Assembly: GCA_008360955.1 (NCBI GenBank)
Contig: LUCM01002898.1
Coordinates: forward strand, 11,876-75,875
From: Fasciolopsis buskii
Taxonomy: Eukaryota > Platyhelminthes > Trematoda > Plagiorchiida > Fasciolidae
Reading direction: 5' to 3'
DNA length: 64,000 nt
Within the stretch, counting starts at the first letter, position 1. Each line of letters begins with the position of its first letter. Below the pieces are notes generated by a model, which saw nothing but the letters and a program-made list of their open reading frames with translations, ran no database searches and had not been told where the DNA came from. The position numbers and the translations under genes were made by a program. This document shows positions 22,900-34,700 of this stretch, one piece after another.

Positions 22900-24255
22900 T
22901 GTCCAAGTCAAAGTTGCTGCGGAGAGATTCAAGGGCAGAGCTAATGACAAACCTATTAACATAGAAGAAAATCAAAATATTCTCTTGTCCACTGACGATA
23001 CCATCTCGCCCGATGATAAAAAATTTGTGATCTAAAAGCAAATATCACGCCGGACTCCTTGCCATGTACACCTCTAGGACGACAGATATCTTTGACTTCA
23101 GTTGATTTGTTGGATTCTCGCGGATCCATCACCCCGGATGCCATATGCAATGAGAAACGTCGATCCCTGAGATATCAAGTGGTGAGAAATCTGAGAAATG
23201 TAGACAAATGGAAATGTCTGAGGGTATCAGAAATAGTCGCAATCCCTACCGACTGACTAGGAATATTATTCCGCAGAAGACGAACGAACGCGTGATTATT
23301 AGGGAATCTGACGGCACACTGAATCACTCTCAAATCACTAGGCTGGTGCAAAACACTTCAGGAAGCTGCTTAGCTGGCCCACAGCCACAGTGTATCTTCC
23401 ACTTAGGTTTTTCAGGTGAACAGGCAACGGTAGATACCAGCCGAAACGGAGATGATCAGGGTGATAGGTCTTCTTAAAAGGCTTTATTTCGCGGAACCAG
23501 ATGGTCCGCCGGTATTCTTCATCAAAGATGGCAACAAGGCGTAAAATCGAAATCAATAAAACTCATGAGATTAATGCAAGGAAGAGAAGAAGTTTCTGAG
23601 AACTACTGTGAATCGATGATTTTACCGATTTGCAAGAAGGGCGATAGATCCTCATGTGAAAATAACAGCAATTCGCTTGGTACTCGTTGCATCCAACCTG
23701 CTGTCCGTTATAAACTTTTCCCAATTATCTGGCACTCACGAAGGGTGTATTTGTGAGAACTAAGCTAGTTTCCATCTCGGTCGGAATAGTATTGATCAAA
23801 TATATACTTCACAACAAATCTTAGAATTCATTGAGGTCCCGAAACGCGACTGTTATTCTCGTAGTATTGGTACAATATGGTAGGTGAATTTTGTGAGTAA
23901 TTCAGAGGTTAGACATAAGGTACTGGGTCCCAGAGTTCAGTCTTTTGAACAGACAATGAACCAGAATAGGTAAAAGAGTTTGGGACGTTTTGCACATGCC
24001 CACAGAACGTCTGCTCCGTTGTAAGCTGTTCTTCGAGGCAGGTAATGGTTTAAGGATGGTTTAAGGTGACTGATGGATGACATGAAAAAGTTTTAAAACT
24101 GTAACCAGTGGACTGGCTCTTATAGGTGTAGTTAGACTACCGGGTTGGGGTCTACGAGATTCCCCGAAACAGCGGTTGGAGACAGCCGGCGATATGACTC
24201 TGTGTCAAAACCAGTAGTGATTCTGCATCCGAAATCTTTTCTTTTCCTAACTGTT
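22900..24255 (+). mobile_element. RTE-like non-LTR retrotransposon, decayed, plus strand
   Basis: Pieces of one element in the expected order, with frameshifts and stops. Linker after the endonuclease: SVDLLDSRGSITPD, RRSLRYQVVRNLR (about 23082-23200) and IIRESDGTLNHSQ (about 23292). RT start: ESMILPICKKGDRSSCENN (23610-23670). FHLGRNSIDQIYTSQQILEF (about 23770-23832) corresponds to the GF.PGR..IDQI.TLRQ box. C-terminal part: LPGWGLRDSPKQRLETAGDM (24137-24196), a characteristic end of RTE-type proteins. The RT centre is deleted. The element runs toward the A2M-like island that follows. Confidence 0.75.
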
Positions 24256-24319
24256 ATGCAGCCAGTCATTTTAAAGTCAATCTGTCCCTATTTCTCGTTC
24301 TTTTTTTCTGTTTGTCTAG

Positions 24320-24396
24320 ATGGTGCCGTGAGGCATCGGCCCGGCGATTCAAATCGACTCAATTTGGAAGTAGTAACGAAGGATGACATTAAACTT
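24320..24396 (+). pseudogene. Exon-like fragment resembling A2M MG2 (paralogue or relic)
   Basis: Preceded by a strong acceptor (long pyrimidine tract ending TTTGTCTAG). It reads PGDSNRLNLEVVTKDDIKL. The intronless gene at 14.7-20.6 kb has PGSNRLHLEPVTEEDKEL at residues 196-213, and the two match at most positions. This MG2 segment is not a general A2M motif as I know it, so the match suggests a close paralogue. The donor is weak (CTT|GTTTGT), and the frame stops at 24453. It sits between the 3' ends of two converging LINE copies. Short, hence moderate confidence. Confidence 0.45.
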
Positions 24397-24758
24397 GTTT
24401 GTATTAATAAATTTAAGAATTACATCCTCTTTATGAGAATTAAGTCACTTGGATAAAAATTCTGTTTTGGTTGGGTGAAAGCGGTTGAAGGAATATGCTC
24501 GGGTTCGAAGCCTTCCCTGTTGAAACACTCATTGTTTGGTTTCTCTGTCACACCAGATGACAATCATTTGATCATGATTTCGAAGTTCAAACTTCCCTGA
24601 GCAATCGCAGATCATTAGGTTTGTGGATCCGTTTTCAATTCTTATCGTCCTGGAAGAGAGAAATGTGGAATACGGTTTAACGTTTCGTAAATCCCCTCAT
24701 TTTTGGTTAGCGTTAAACAACAAGACAAGCCTCATTGACTAGTGCCTTTTCCCCACAG

Positions 24759-24854
24759 TTACATGTTTCTATAGAAAGAGTGAATAACGAAGGAAACGGG
24801 AAGTGGACCTACACAGGCGTGGAGAGACAAGAATGCTGCAGAAGCCAACATAAG
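24759..24854 (+). pseudogene. Second exon-like fragment resembling A2M MG2
   Basis: Ninety-six bases, exactly 32 codons, bounded by a good acceptor (CCTTTTCCCCACAG) and donor (AAG|GTATAC). It reads LHVSIERVNNEGNGKWTYTG and resembles residues 249-265 of the intronless A2M-type protein (LNYTLLSDAPNGKWKAK), mainly through NGKW. It lies on the same strand and in the same order as the fragment at 24320-24396, with compatible phase 0. About 36 residues between the two have no counterpart, so an exon is missing or unrecognised. Confidence 0.35.
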
Positions 24855-24894
24855 GTATACAGCTTAGCTGTACAAATACACATTTTCAATCATT

Positions 24895-25250
24895 CTGATT
24901 CGAAAGAAAATGACAACACGATCACCACTATTCACGGTTCGCTACCATATCTATCACTGTCTCCAGCTAGCTAGTTGACTAGTCATTCGGACTGCAACCT
25001 CGAAGACGTGAGACATCTACCTTACCTAAGTCCGCTGCACATTTTCTCATTCCAGGTTGTCACTTCATCTGTTGACTTCCAGGTGACTTCTTCCACTCCG
25101 TGGGACAAACGTGAAATAGGGCGTGGTATGGTAAACGAGTATTCGCCGTACACAACCAGCGTAGTCGACCAAGCTTCATACGCTGAGATAAAGTATTCTC
25201 AGAATTGGCGCCAAGTAGTAGATTCTTGATTTCCACATTGCTCACCCGAT
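24895..25250 (-). mobile_element. RTE-like LINE C-terminal fragment, minus strand
   Basis: The minus-strand translation gives RMKLGRLRWL, RLPYHALFHV, TEWKKSPGSQQMK, then QPGMRKCAADLGKVDVSRLRG and finally LETVIDMVANRE...SCCHFL. This is the characteristic C-terminal run of RTE-type elements (LRWLGH..RMP..RLP, W.K..GGQ.MTW, LETL.DMA.NR.QWRSC). Stops and a frameshift show decay. Its 3' end points toward 24.9 kb, next to the A2M-like exon fragment. Confidence 0.72.
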
Positions 25251-25253
25251 CAC

Positions 25254-28080
25254 TCCATTGTATTGTATTGTATTGTACAATAGATACAAAAAATAATGTT
25301 CCATTTCAGTCAAAAAATATGAGGGTAAAAATAAAATGGGAAATAAGTAAATAAATGAAATAAGAAATACGCTCATCGTCTGTTAAAAATATAAAATAGC
25401 TTATTCAGGAAAAATTATTGCAAATTATAGGCCGTTCAGGAATTCGGCTAAAACACGGTCGCGGTTTGTCAAAATGCGTGCTAAATATGGGACAGTGGAA
25501 TTCCTATAGATATTCATTCTAGAGGGTATGGAACGAAAAGCGGATTATGTAGAACTATGAGAGCGACTCTTTGGATGATCTTTGTGCAGAGGATGCATGG
25601 GATCAGAAAGAATTTTGTGAGCAAATTTCTCACATGCTGTAAGTGTTGATCACAAAGATTAAGGGACAATTTAGTGAATGGTGCAGAGGATATAGCTAAT
25701 AATTGATGGCACCCGGCGAAGAATCTTAAAGTCTTTTTTAAGTAAACGTACAAAAACAACAGGAGACCAGCAAAGAAGGATTGGAAATACACGTTGGTAT
25801 ACAAATCGGGAGATGGTGCTTTTTTAACTTTGTAGTGTCGAGGCTTCCTGAACTGAACTGATAACCGTTGGAGATTCTTTACACAGATAGAAATGTGAGT
25901 TTGACTGTAAAGCTTGCCTTGAGAAAGGCCAATTACATCTACCAGCAACGCTGCTATTAATGTTATATTATTTACAATTAAGTGTGCTGAGATTTAAACC
26001 GGCTAGTACAGAGAAATCGTAAACAGAAAATGGGTTTTTGGGAAAACTATGAAAATCATCGTTGATCGAAACGGCTTAAGAGGGGGCAACATCATCAGCA
26101 TAGTTAAATAGATGACACAGGGAGCTAGTTGGTAAGTCGCTGGTTTAAGTAGAGAAGGGAAATGGTGAAAGATCGGCACCCTGTAACACTCCTGAGTAGT
26201 CGATCATCGGTTTCGAAACTTTGCCGTCTATTCGTGTGCACTGGGTTCGGTTAGTAAAGTAATCAGACAGCCATGCTAATAAAGAACAGAGGCAACCAAA
26301 TGTTTGCAGTTTGTGGAGTAGAAGAGATCGTGGGACAGAATTAAATACCAACGAGTAGTCCAAGAAGACGCAACGCACAGATTTCACTGATGGGTTTAAT
26401 GATTTACAAATGTGGTGAATGAGGGAGACAACAGCATCCAAAGTGAACCTGTTAGGTTTATAGGCAAACCGAAAAGGGTCCTCAGGAGGGTGCACAGAAG
26501 AACGCAGACGCTTAAGTATAGCACACTCCGTCAGTTTAAGACGTTAAGGCGATGGGGCGAAAAGGTTTTGCTAATGCACTAGAACTGTTAGATCTTGAGA
26601 TTTGAGATTTGGTAGTGACGGGTCACCAACAGTCAGGGATGGAAGATGAGATTAATGACGAGTTAATTAGGGAAGTGAATGCATCCGTCAGTGCCACAGC
26701 ACCATGCCTTAAAAGAGCTGAGGACAGACTGTCAGGACCAATCGCAGTGGTAATTTTAGTGATTTGCAGAAGGTCGAGCACCTCCTCTCCAAAAATCTTG
26801 TACCTGTCATATCACCACCGTCTAAATATGACCGGAGTATAATTGGAAGTATGGATGAAAGCACAATTGATGCTGTCAACATCCGCAGGAGTTTACGCAT
26901 GTTTCTTTTTCTTTCCAAACAACAGTCGAATGCCTTGTCATAGCAATCGATTGTTGGTACCACTCAAGAGTTGGTTGGTGAATTTTGTATCGATGCGTGT
27001 GATTTCAGCTTTTATTAGGTTGAAAATATACCGCACGCTTGAGTTATTACGGGATTTGTAGAAATGCTCCTTGCATCTCCTCAGAGATTTCAGTTTCTGG
27101 GTGAAGATACGGCCATTTGAGGCGAATAGTGTTTCTGAGGGGCAGCAGATATCACAGGTTGAAAATTTTGGCATTGTCATTGGTTAGGGGCCCAAAAGAC
27201 AAGCAGGTAGATGCAAGTGGAAGGGATTTCGGAAGAAGAATAAGGTTGTTGTGTGAAAAGTTACGGAGACGAACTTGAATTTGATTTGTTCGCCTGAAGG
27301 AATGGAAGGCCGACCAAGAGTACATCTTGGGCCTTAACGGAAGCAAACAGGAGCAGGCGTTTTAAAAGGAAATAAATCAGAGTGGTTGGTAATAACTGTA
27401 TAAAATGGAGCCACCTCTGGTGGGAGAGACGTCGAGATCAATCAAATCAAGCGCAGTCAGTAGTAGGGTAGATGCATGATTAAAATCACCTACAATATTA
27501 TGCAGATTATCCTGAAGAAGAGGAACAATAAATACTAGAAAAGAGTCGAAAAATGAAGTGATGTTGTGATGTTGGTTAAAAGGAGCATTATGCAGGTCCA
27601 TTATGATCGTAAGGATGTGGCGAGAAAACCTAGGATTATACCGTGTCAGGAGACAGTCAGTTCCATTTATCGAGTACGCATAAGCAAATTCGGACTTGTC
27701 AGACCATAAAGAGTTTGTTTGTTATCAAATTGTCTCGAGTCTTTTTGTTCGAAACTCTGTCCTGCTGATGGAGTCCCAAGCTATCTATTGACACGAGTGT
27801 AAGATCGATATCCGATTCTTGTATGTAGATAATACAAGTATGAACTCGGATTGATGACTGAAGTACGAGGGACAGGTCCGACTTTTTCGTAAACAGAGAG
27901 CGGATGTTGGTACTCAAAAATGCCGGGAGGGTGCATTTAAGAGCTGCCTGGTATCCATCACGGGTGCCTCTTTTAGATCGATGAGAAGATCGTTGAGGCA
28001 CAGCAATGCTTGATCCCAGTGCATGTTGAAAAACTATACGGCTTGAACAAAAGTAATCCTGACTGATTGTCGCGGTGAAC
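25254..28080 (-). mobile_element. Nearly complete CR1-like non-LTR retrotransposon, decayed, minus strand
   Basis: Reading 5' to 3' on minus. Endonuclease: LPAFLSTNIRSLFTKKSDL near 27.9 kb, then NIVGDFNHAS...ALDLIDLDVSPTRGG (27377-27601). Linker: LKSLRRCKEHFYKSRN and VRYIFNLIKAEITR (26938-27180). RT: GPDSLSSALLRHGAVAL, FRFAYKPNRFTLDAVVSLIHHI, VFLDYSLVFNSVPRSLL, GVLQGADLSPF (26145-26495), and the catalytic NYADDVA (YADD at 26091-26102). C-terminal region: AGLLLFLYVYLKKTLRFFAGCHQLL (25514-25948). It ends in a pentanucleotide array, a usual 3' tail for CR1-type elements. Multiple stops and frameshifts make it inactive. The 5' boundary is uncertain by about 100 bases. Confidence 0.85.
25257..25275. 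repeat. (TATTG)n array at the 3' end of the CR1-like element
   Basis: Nearly four units on plus, read as CAATA on the element's strand. It sits where the CR1-like copy ends, consistent with the short 3' terminal repeats of that group. Confidence 0.7.
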
Positions 28081-28435
28081 GGAGAACATAATCGCATCAA
28101 ATATCCGAAAACGAAACGACGTAGTAGGATGACACAGAACCGCAGCGCAGCCAGTCAAAGAGTGCGTGCACAAAACAAACAAAAAACTCCACAGCTATGC
28201 AGGCACAATGCTCGGAGCATGGTTACAGACTTCGCTGGCATACCCTTTGGGAGTAGACCACTGAATAGGGCTGTTCAGTCCACTGAATCGAAAGAGCCTT
28301 TTAAGTCAAGAAATACTACTACCTTCGGCGCCTCCAAATGTCTCGGCTTAGATTCTCTTTCTTGTCTCAGGCTGCGAGTTTGCTACTTGCCCAGAAATGC
28401 CTTTCTGAATGCTCCCAAGTTACCGGGGTCTTAGC
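28080..28435 (-). mobile_element. RTE-like LINE RT fragment, minus strand
   Basis: The minus strand reads SLRQERES, then PRHLEAPKVVVFLDLKGSFD, SVDWTALFSGLLPKGMPAK and LRALCLHSCG. This is the first aspartate motif of the RT palm (VVFLDLK.AFDSVDR) and what follows. A degraded stretch ending IFDAIMF may be the next palm segment. The CR1-like element begins directly afterwards. Confidence 0.72.
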
Positions 28436-28869
28436 CTCTGCTGAGGAAGTACTATGCACTATCTTCTCTTGGCCGTTGTGTCCCTGCTTTAGTGTAAGGA
28501 CGAGGGTAAATGCCCGGTTCCCTCCAACTGGTTGACTGATCATTGATAGTCAGTCTAAGGGAACTGGTTAAACCCTGATTCCAAACTAACCACAGCCAGC
28601 GTACAAAGCACACGGCTGTGCTCACAGGCAACCGTGGCGAAGGAATGTACTAGGTACACGAGATGTCTAGCCCCATCCAAAGGGCGTATGAACTGAACAG
28701 TCAGTCACCCGTCCCCAATGGGTTACGTGGCCCTCACATCGTCCTACTGCCTTATGCACAAAATCATTTGATCTTAGGCTCCGGGTAGGTTCCTCTAAGT
28801 CAACTCTCTACTTCGGTTTGGGCAACCGCGTAGTAGCATGAATCGCGATGCATGGCCGGTGATGTAGAG
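28436..28869. repeat. Unassigned segment between two RTE-like fragments, possible element 5' region
   Basis: No coding match in any frame I tried. It lies between two minus-strand RTE-like RT pieces. Its position just before the RT fragment at 28080-28435 would fit a 5' untranslated or promoter part of a second copy. This is inference; copy number in the genome would settle it. Confidence 0.3.
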
Positions 28870-29510
28870 ATAGATGGAGGTTAAAACTAGCATGTGTTGT
28901 GAATAGTACACATTGCTTTCATCCTTCCCAGTGATTTCGGTGGCACAATAATTGTATTCGGATTTTTGCAAAATGTATAGAACCATAGGCATGCGGTGTG
29001 TATTGCGCGCTTCGAATAATTGCCGAAGAGTGAGTATTTGGTCAATGCCACCTCGACCTGGATGAAATCCAATCCGCTGTTTGCGGATATTACTCTCGCG
29101 AATTGGTGTCAAACGCCACAGCATCATGGAAACCAAGATCCTGTTAACTATCGAAATTGAACTAATCCCACGATGATTGCTGCAGTCACTCCGTGTGCCC
29201 TTCTTGAAGATGGGTCCAATCAGTGACTCACTCCACGATAAGGAAATACGTTCCTCGTTCTAGATATCACAAAGCAAAGAGGAAAGTGATCACATCGGAG
29301 CATCTCCACCCAATTTGAAAAGAATTGGGGAAGGTGGTCGGGACCGGATGCTGTCTCTCTCTTCAGAATCCCAATATTCGACTTCACTTCCACTACCGTT
29401 GAGGATCAAGTGACACCTCCCAAGGATTTGCAGTTGCAGACAACGCGCTATCCTCATGCCATTGGTTTGACTTCTTGCATTTATTGGAGTAGCATGGAAA
29501 CTTTTTCGCA
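28870..29510 (-). mobile_element. RTE-like LINE RT fragment, minus strand
   Basis: Reading from the high coordinate: ANPWEVSLDP, EVKSNIGILKRETASGPDHL, WSESLIGPIFKKGTRSDCSN, NHRGIS, RILVSMMLWRLTPIRESNIR, KQRIGFHPGRGGIDQILTLR and QLFEARNTHRMP. This is the linker and first third of an RTE-type RT, closely like the plus-strand copy at 22.9-24.3 kb. Frameshifts and an in-frame stop are present. It ends before the first aspartate motif. Confidence 0.8.
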
Positions 29511-31644
29511 CTTCAAAAGTCTTGTTTGTTCAGATCTTATGCGGACGTAATCAGGTCATGAATTTATTTGTCAATAAACCTGTGATAGCTAGTCAGGATT
29601 CATGAAAATCCCTTCACATAAACAGAGATACATACACGATCAGCAGATACCTTTTCAGCTCCTCTACTAATGGAATCATTCCCAGGGGAATGATTATTGT
29701 TAATTAAGGGATTCTAGGTGAGTGAGAAAGCGTGGAGTTTAAAATGACGCTGGCCGCCTGACCGCTTCCACAGTTCATGTGTCTAACATTAGATCCTATT
29801 CGTACCTGTCACCACTGAGGCTATCGATGATTTCGCTCATACTAGATGTTCTCTCTCTTTATTGCTCGACATGATAGGGGATCGTATCGAAATGCTACAT
29901 GTGGAACGTGTAGCGAATTTCGATTAGCGAAATGTACGAGAACAAGACGTTTGCACTTGATAAAATTTATTCCCAACAATGTGTAAAGCTTCACAAAGTG
30001 TTTCTTATTTCACAAAGCAAGTGAGATTAGTAACACAACGGTTCTGAACGAATACAGCAGTTTTAGTCGAGCAAGTTTTTCCATATGGTGCTTAAATTTC
30101 TGTAAGTTTTTGGAAAACTCTCTGACATGTTCAGAAGTAAAAAGCATTTGCCACAATGCGGCGGAGAAGTGAATTTCTGGACGCGATTTAAAATAATGTG
30201 ATGAGGACCATAGATGGTTCTCGGTGAATTTCAAACGTGATGCGAGACGGAACTGAGATGCGGCGCAAATTTCACCCAGTTTTGCAGTATTTGATCGGTT
30301 TTCAAAACGTCGGAAAAACGCAGTTATTCCTGCTTTAAGATACAATCAAATCTGGTTAGACTGTAGCGATGTTTAATGAAGAAAATGTTCTAGTTCTTTT
30401 GACGAGACAGTAAGCAAACTGTCGTCTAAGTGTATGTTTACCATTCCGTATAACCCTTTCGAATGCCTTAGTGGGCTTGGGGTGATCAACTCAGATGTTC
30501 ACCTAGAATCACTCCCAAATGACGGTGATTTCCAAGCATTATATTTTAACGAAGTTTTACCTACCACCTCGTGGTTGGCTTGTTCTTATGGAACACGGTA
30601 GACAATTAATGACTTATAGAACTGTAAACAGCATTTCCATTTCATATGTCATTCCTCCTCATTGATCTTCTATTTCGACACATTTTCGAGGGCAGCTGTT
30701 CTGCTTACAGACATTTTGTCTCTTTCTCATCCTCCCTGTCGCTATGCATGTAAATATTTTGGCCTATAGTTGAAAATTCTTTACATAGACAGGAGCACTA
30801 CCAGCCTAAGTAGCTGTAAGCCATATTCTAGGTGTACAGTTGACAAACAGCTATGAAACAGCATTCAGCGACTCATATTTGGCAAACAGATGGAAGAAGG
30901 CTGACACCGGAGGACAATAGGCATTCGACTAAAGCAGAATTTTCATAAACATAATATGTCCCGTGGAATTGCATTTACCACTCAGAAAGAGAACGGTATT
31001 CCGGAACTTCTTTCAGTCTGTGGCTTCTCTTCGGCATCAGTGATGAAAATTTTCTTGACTAGAAGAACAGGAAAAGAAACAATATAGATAAATTAAAAAA
31101 TAGTCATAAAGTCCTAGGTGAATTAAAGCCTGAGATCTACTGCTGCCCTTGTATTAACCCTTCATTAAGAATGCGTGCTATACTCAACACCCATTCGTCA
31201 TTCAGCTGGCGTCTTCGCTTATACCTCTGCCCTACGAAATTTATTACCCACAGTTGACTCACGCGATCCAATCATCAGTTCTACGCTGGTGAATTGCTTT
31301 GGGACAGTCAGTGCCCTGTATCTGGAGGAACATCCTTAGGATGTGTAAAAACATTCTGGTATCTTGCATTGATGTATTCTTGCAATGTTGCCTAGCAATC
31401 ACGCCTCGTCTTTTGATATGCTTCCGGTCTATGTGGGACGATATTCGGATGCGCAGGTGCACTCTGCACGTCGTCCAAGCTTTCTGGTAACCCACCAGTC
31501 ACGAGATTTTATTTTATTTCAAAAAAAACATCCATTAGATGTTCATGTGCAAGTCATATGCTATTTCGAAATATTTATCTATTCCGTAGACAAAATGGGA
31601 TCAGGAATCACCACAGCGACTGAGATCTGCAGATAACTACGTCT

Positions 31645-31724
31645 GCCCACTGTATGCCTGTACGAAAGCGTCTCGTGAATGCATACAAAGCAGATACGCA
31701 GTGGGCAACTCAGGTTGCCCACTG
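31645..31724. repeat. Compound inverted repeat
   Basis: CAGTGGGCAAC and GTTGCCCACTG form perfect 11-base arms around TCAG (31699-31724). A second copy of GCCCACTG at 31645-31652 can also pair with CAGTGGGC at 31699. Inside that larger stem, GTATGC (31652-31657) pairs with GCATAC (31681-31686). Two alternative hairpins share one arm. Confidence 0.6.
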
Positions 31725-34700
31725 ATCGGCGAAAATTTTTAGAAGATTCCCTTAGGGGAAAGATTAGTGCTTTCACCTGAACCATTATCATTGAGATGGT
31801 ACGAAAAGGTGCGTGTTTCCTTTAACCCACAGACTTGAAATCACTCCGTGGAATCTGCATTCTCAAAAGCGCATGTAGCAGCTTGCAGGCAGATGTTCAC
31901 ATGTGCTTACTTTGCGTCAGCGATGGTGATCGCCCTACCTAGTTGGCCAAGAGTTCTGTTACCAACATATATCGGTAGCATTTTGTGATTTTCGTCATGC
32001 TGACTACAGTATCCATCCATTCTGATTGACCGGTAGTTATCAACCGTAGGGGGAGTTGGTTGTATTCTTGTGGAGGTTATATTCAGAATCAGGACCAACA
32101 CCTACATAGTTGTCTTTAATTGTCGACACCCTCGAAATAGATCGTTCATAGATCGGCCAACTGTTTGACTAAAATTACAGTGCGCTGTCGCATCTACCAT
32201 GTCTAATTATCCGAAGAAATGGTATGAAGCTTGGCTGAATTGGTCATTTTCGAAACAGAGAACACTGTTTATTAATTCTTCCAGGGGTTATTTGTTATGG
32301 GGACCAGGTAGTAAATAATTTTGATCGGCAATCAGGTGTACTATGCGGTCGAAATTTTCTATCTCACCGATTTCTGCCTTGCAATCATTCTGCTCTTACT
32401 CCTTAACACACCTTGAAGTCGACTCTGTTCGTTGCAAATCGACTACTCGAGATTGCAATTTCCACATAAATGGACCAAAATGTGTCATCGCCAGCATATG
32501 GAGGTTGTTTGTGGATTTGATATAAACAAAAAATACCGTACAATCCCAAATGGTCTTTTCATTAACAATTAATGAACTTCTCCGTCTGTTGAGACATATT
32601 TTATGCGTGGTTCCCAAAAATTTTGTTCTTTTGCTGTTTTGTTTGTTTAGCGTGACTCGAAATTTCGACGGTGATTTTCTTTACCGGATGACCTGCAAAG
32701 ACCGAGATTAACGATAACAACGAGCTAAGCGGTTTGTTACCTTTTTTGTAACATGTCAGACTAGGTTTCGTGTCATGTGTCCTGTTGTTGTTGGCACTTG
32801 TATTACCTCCAAATGGAACAAGTGATCGGGCATCGACAAGCCAAACGATTCGTAACTCCACCGTTCACGTTTGTTGACCAACATGCACACACAGACACCC
32901 TACTGGTACACTGCGCGATAGTAAAAAGCAAGGTCACAGGACGTTGATCACATGGAATGTGTAAGTGGTTCATTCCGTGGTGCAAATTCGGGGTGAACGA
33001 GAATTAACCTTGCACACATCGCCGCGAATCATCCCGAGACCGAACGAAATCAGCGTGATTTGCGTGGGCCGACAATTCGCCTCTATCCGAAATGAATGTG
33101 TTCGGTCACACTGGAGCACCCGCGACTACATCCGTCTGGATTCGAAGTAGGACTGATATTAGTCGGTCATGTCGTGTATCAAGTGTTACAAAACACTAAG
33201 TGGTCCACATGCTTGGTTGTCCAATGATTTGGGCTGGGCACATCAAGAAACATCAGTTGACGAAGGAGCTGGTTTTCAGCGACTCGTACACACACTATTC
33301 GATCACTATAGACTGAGACAGTTTCCGGGACCTACGACTAGGCCGTGGTCACGAAAAGTCATGTGGACTGAACATTAAATTCATTTCAGTAGTCTAAAAT
33401 CTTCTTTATAATGAAAAGGAATTTCGTTAGAAGCCTCGAAAATCGAGCAAAGATGCACAAGGCCCACAATTGAAGGAAAACTACGAAATTTAAGAAAGAT
33501 TGTCATCGAAAACAGCTATTGAAGTTGGTGAATTGTGAAGATTAGGCGAACATGGGTAGAAATAGTCACAGACAATCGTGGACAGAAAGTCAGCGCATGT
33601 CTTAATTTTCTTCGAACGCGACACATTTGTAGGGTAACAGAAAGAACACTTTGTGGGGCTGGCAATAAAACCGTCAGACAAATTAGGTTTGAATCCCATC
33701 AACACTTCAGCCAATCGTGACATTGCAGCTGAAAGATAAACTTATTCAATCTGATGGGTTAGTTGTATGTTCGTGGTGGATAATATATGTCGGTCGTACG
33801 ACCAGGCGCTTTGAGAGCATTTGTGACAAACACCGCAGGGTTGGAAACAAAAACAGCTAGGTCACTCGGGAGTGCAGTGTTTCTCACCTGGCGCGGGCTA
33901 AGCAGGTCACAGAAATGACACAAGCTTTTCTTGCCCGGTCGGAGGCCCGGGATCAGGAACCTAGGTGGGCAAAATGTGATTTCGGAAGCAATCAAACGAA
34001 GTCACTTTTTGTTTCTGTGTTCAGAAACTAACTATGATTGTTCTTTAGGTCTACTGACTCGTCTTTTGGTTCAGAGCCGACCTAAGTTCAGACACCAGTT
34101 GGCACAAAACGTTCATCCAGTTTGAGGTTTCCCAGACAGCCTAGATATTGTTCCCACCAATATGATTCTTGCCCGTTTGTTGTCCGTTTAGTCCAATATT
34201 TCTGAAATTTTCCGTCGATTTCTATTTAAAACGGTCAATAGCTGTTACCTCGGGCAGAGGGTGGATGAACGATATTGATGCTAATAGTAATCCCCTTTAC
34301 CATTGTCACAATAAGAAGGATTCGCATCTCACCTAACCGATTACTCCGAATCACTAACGGAGAAATGGAAACCTTGTGTTATCTGCTTTGACACCGTTCA
34401 TTAAAATCCTTAATGCATACCCGGTCATGTTTCGGTGCTTGCATGAATCACGTGACCCTTTACTCCTGAACATGACTGATTTACTCGTTCAAAAATGTCA
34501 ACCACATCTCTTGATTCGGTTGCCAGGATAACTTGGAACTGGCCGTCTATTGCAATTTTTTGCTGTGAGCGAGGGATCATTCTACCATTGCCCAGTCATC
34601 TCCGATCAGGTTTGTTGCTTTCCTGTCCAGGTCACCATGGCCACAGTTTGGACACTGGGCTCTCTTCAGCTAGACGTTACTCCCAACACATCATTAGCTT

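Noticed and set aside
25068..25094. A third A2M-like exon (VVTSSVDFQV, like VITELEFNV) with a good acceptor and donor
   Set aside because: The same bases lie inside the RTE-like C-terminal fragment on the minus strand, which explains the whole stretch 24895-25250 much better.
33687..33697. B-box-like GGTTTGAATCC
   Set aside because: No A box at a suitable distance and no cloverleaf.
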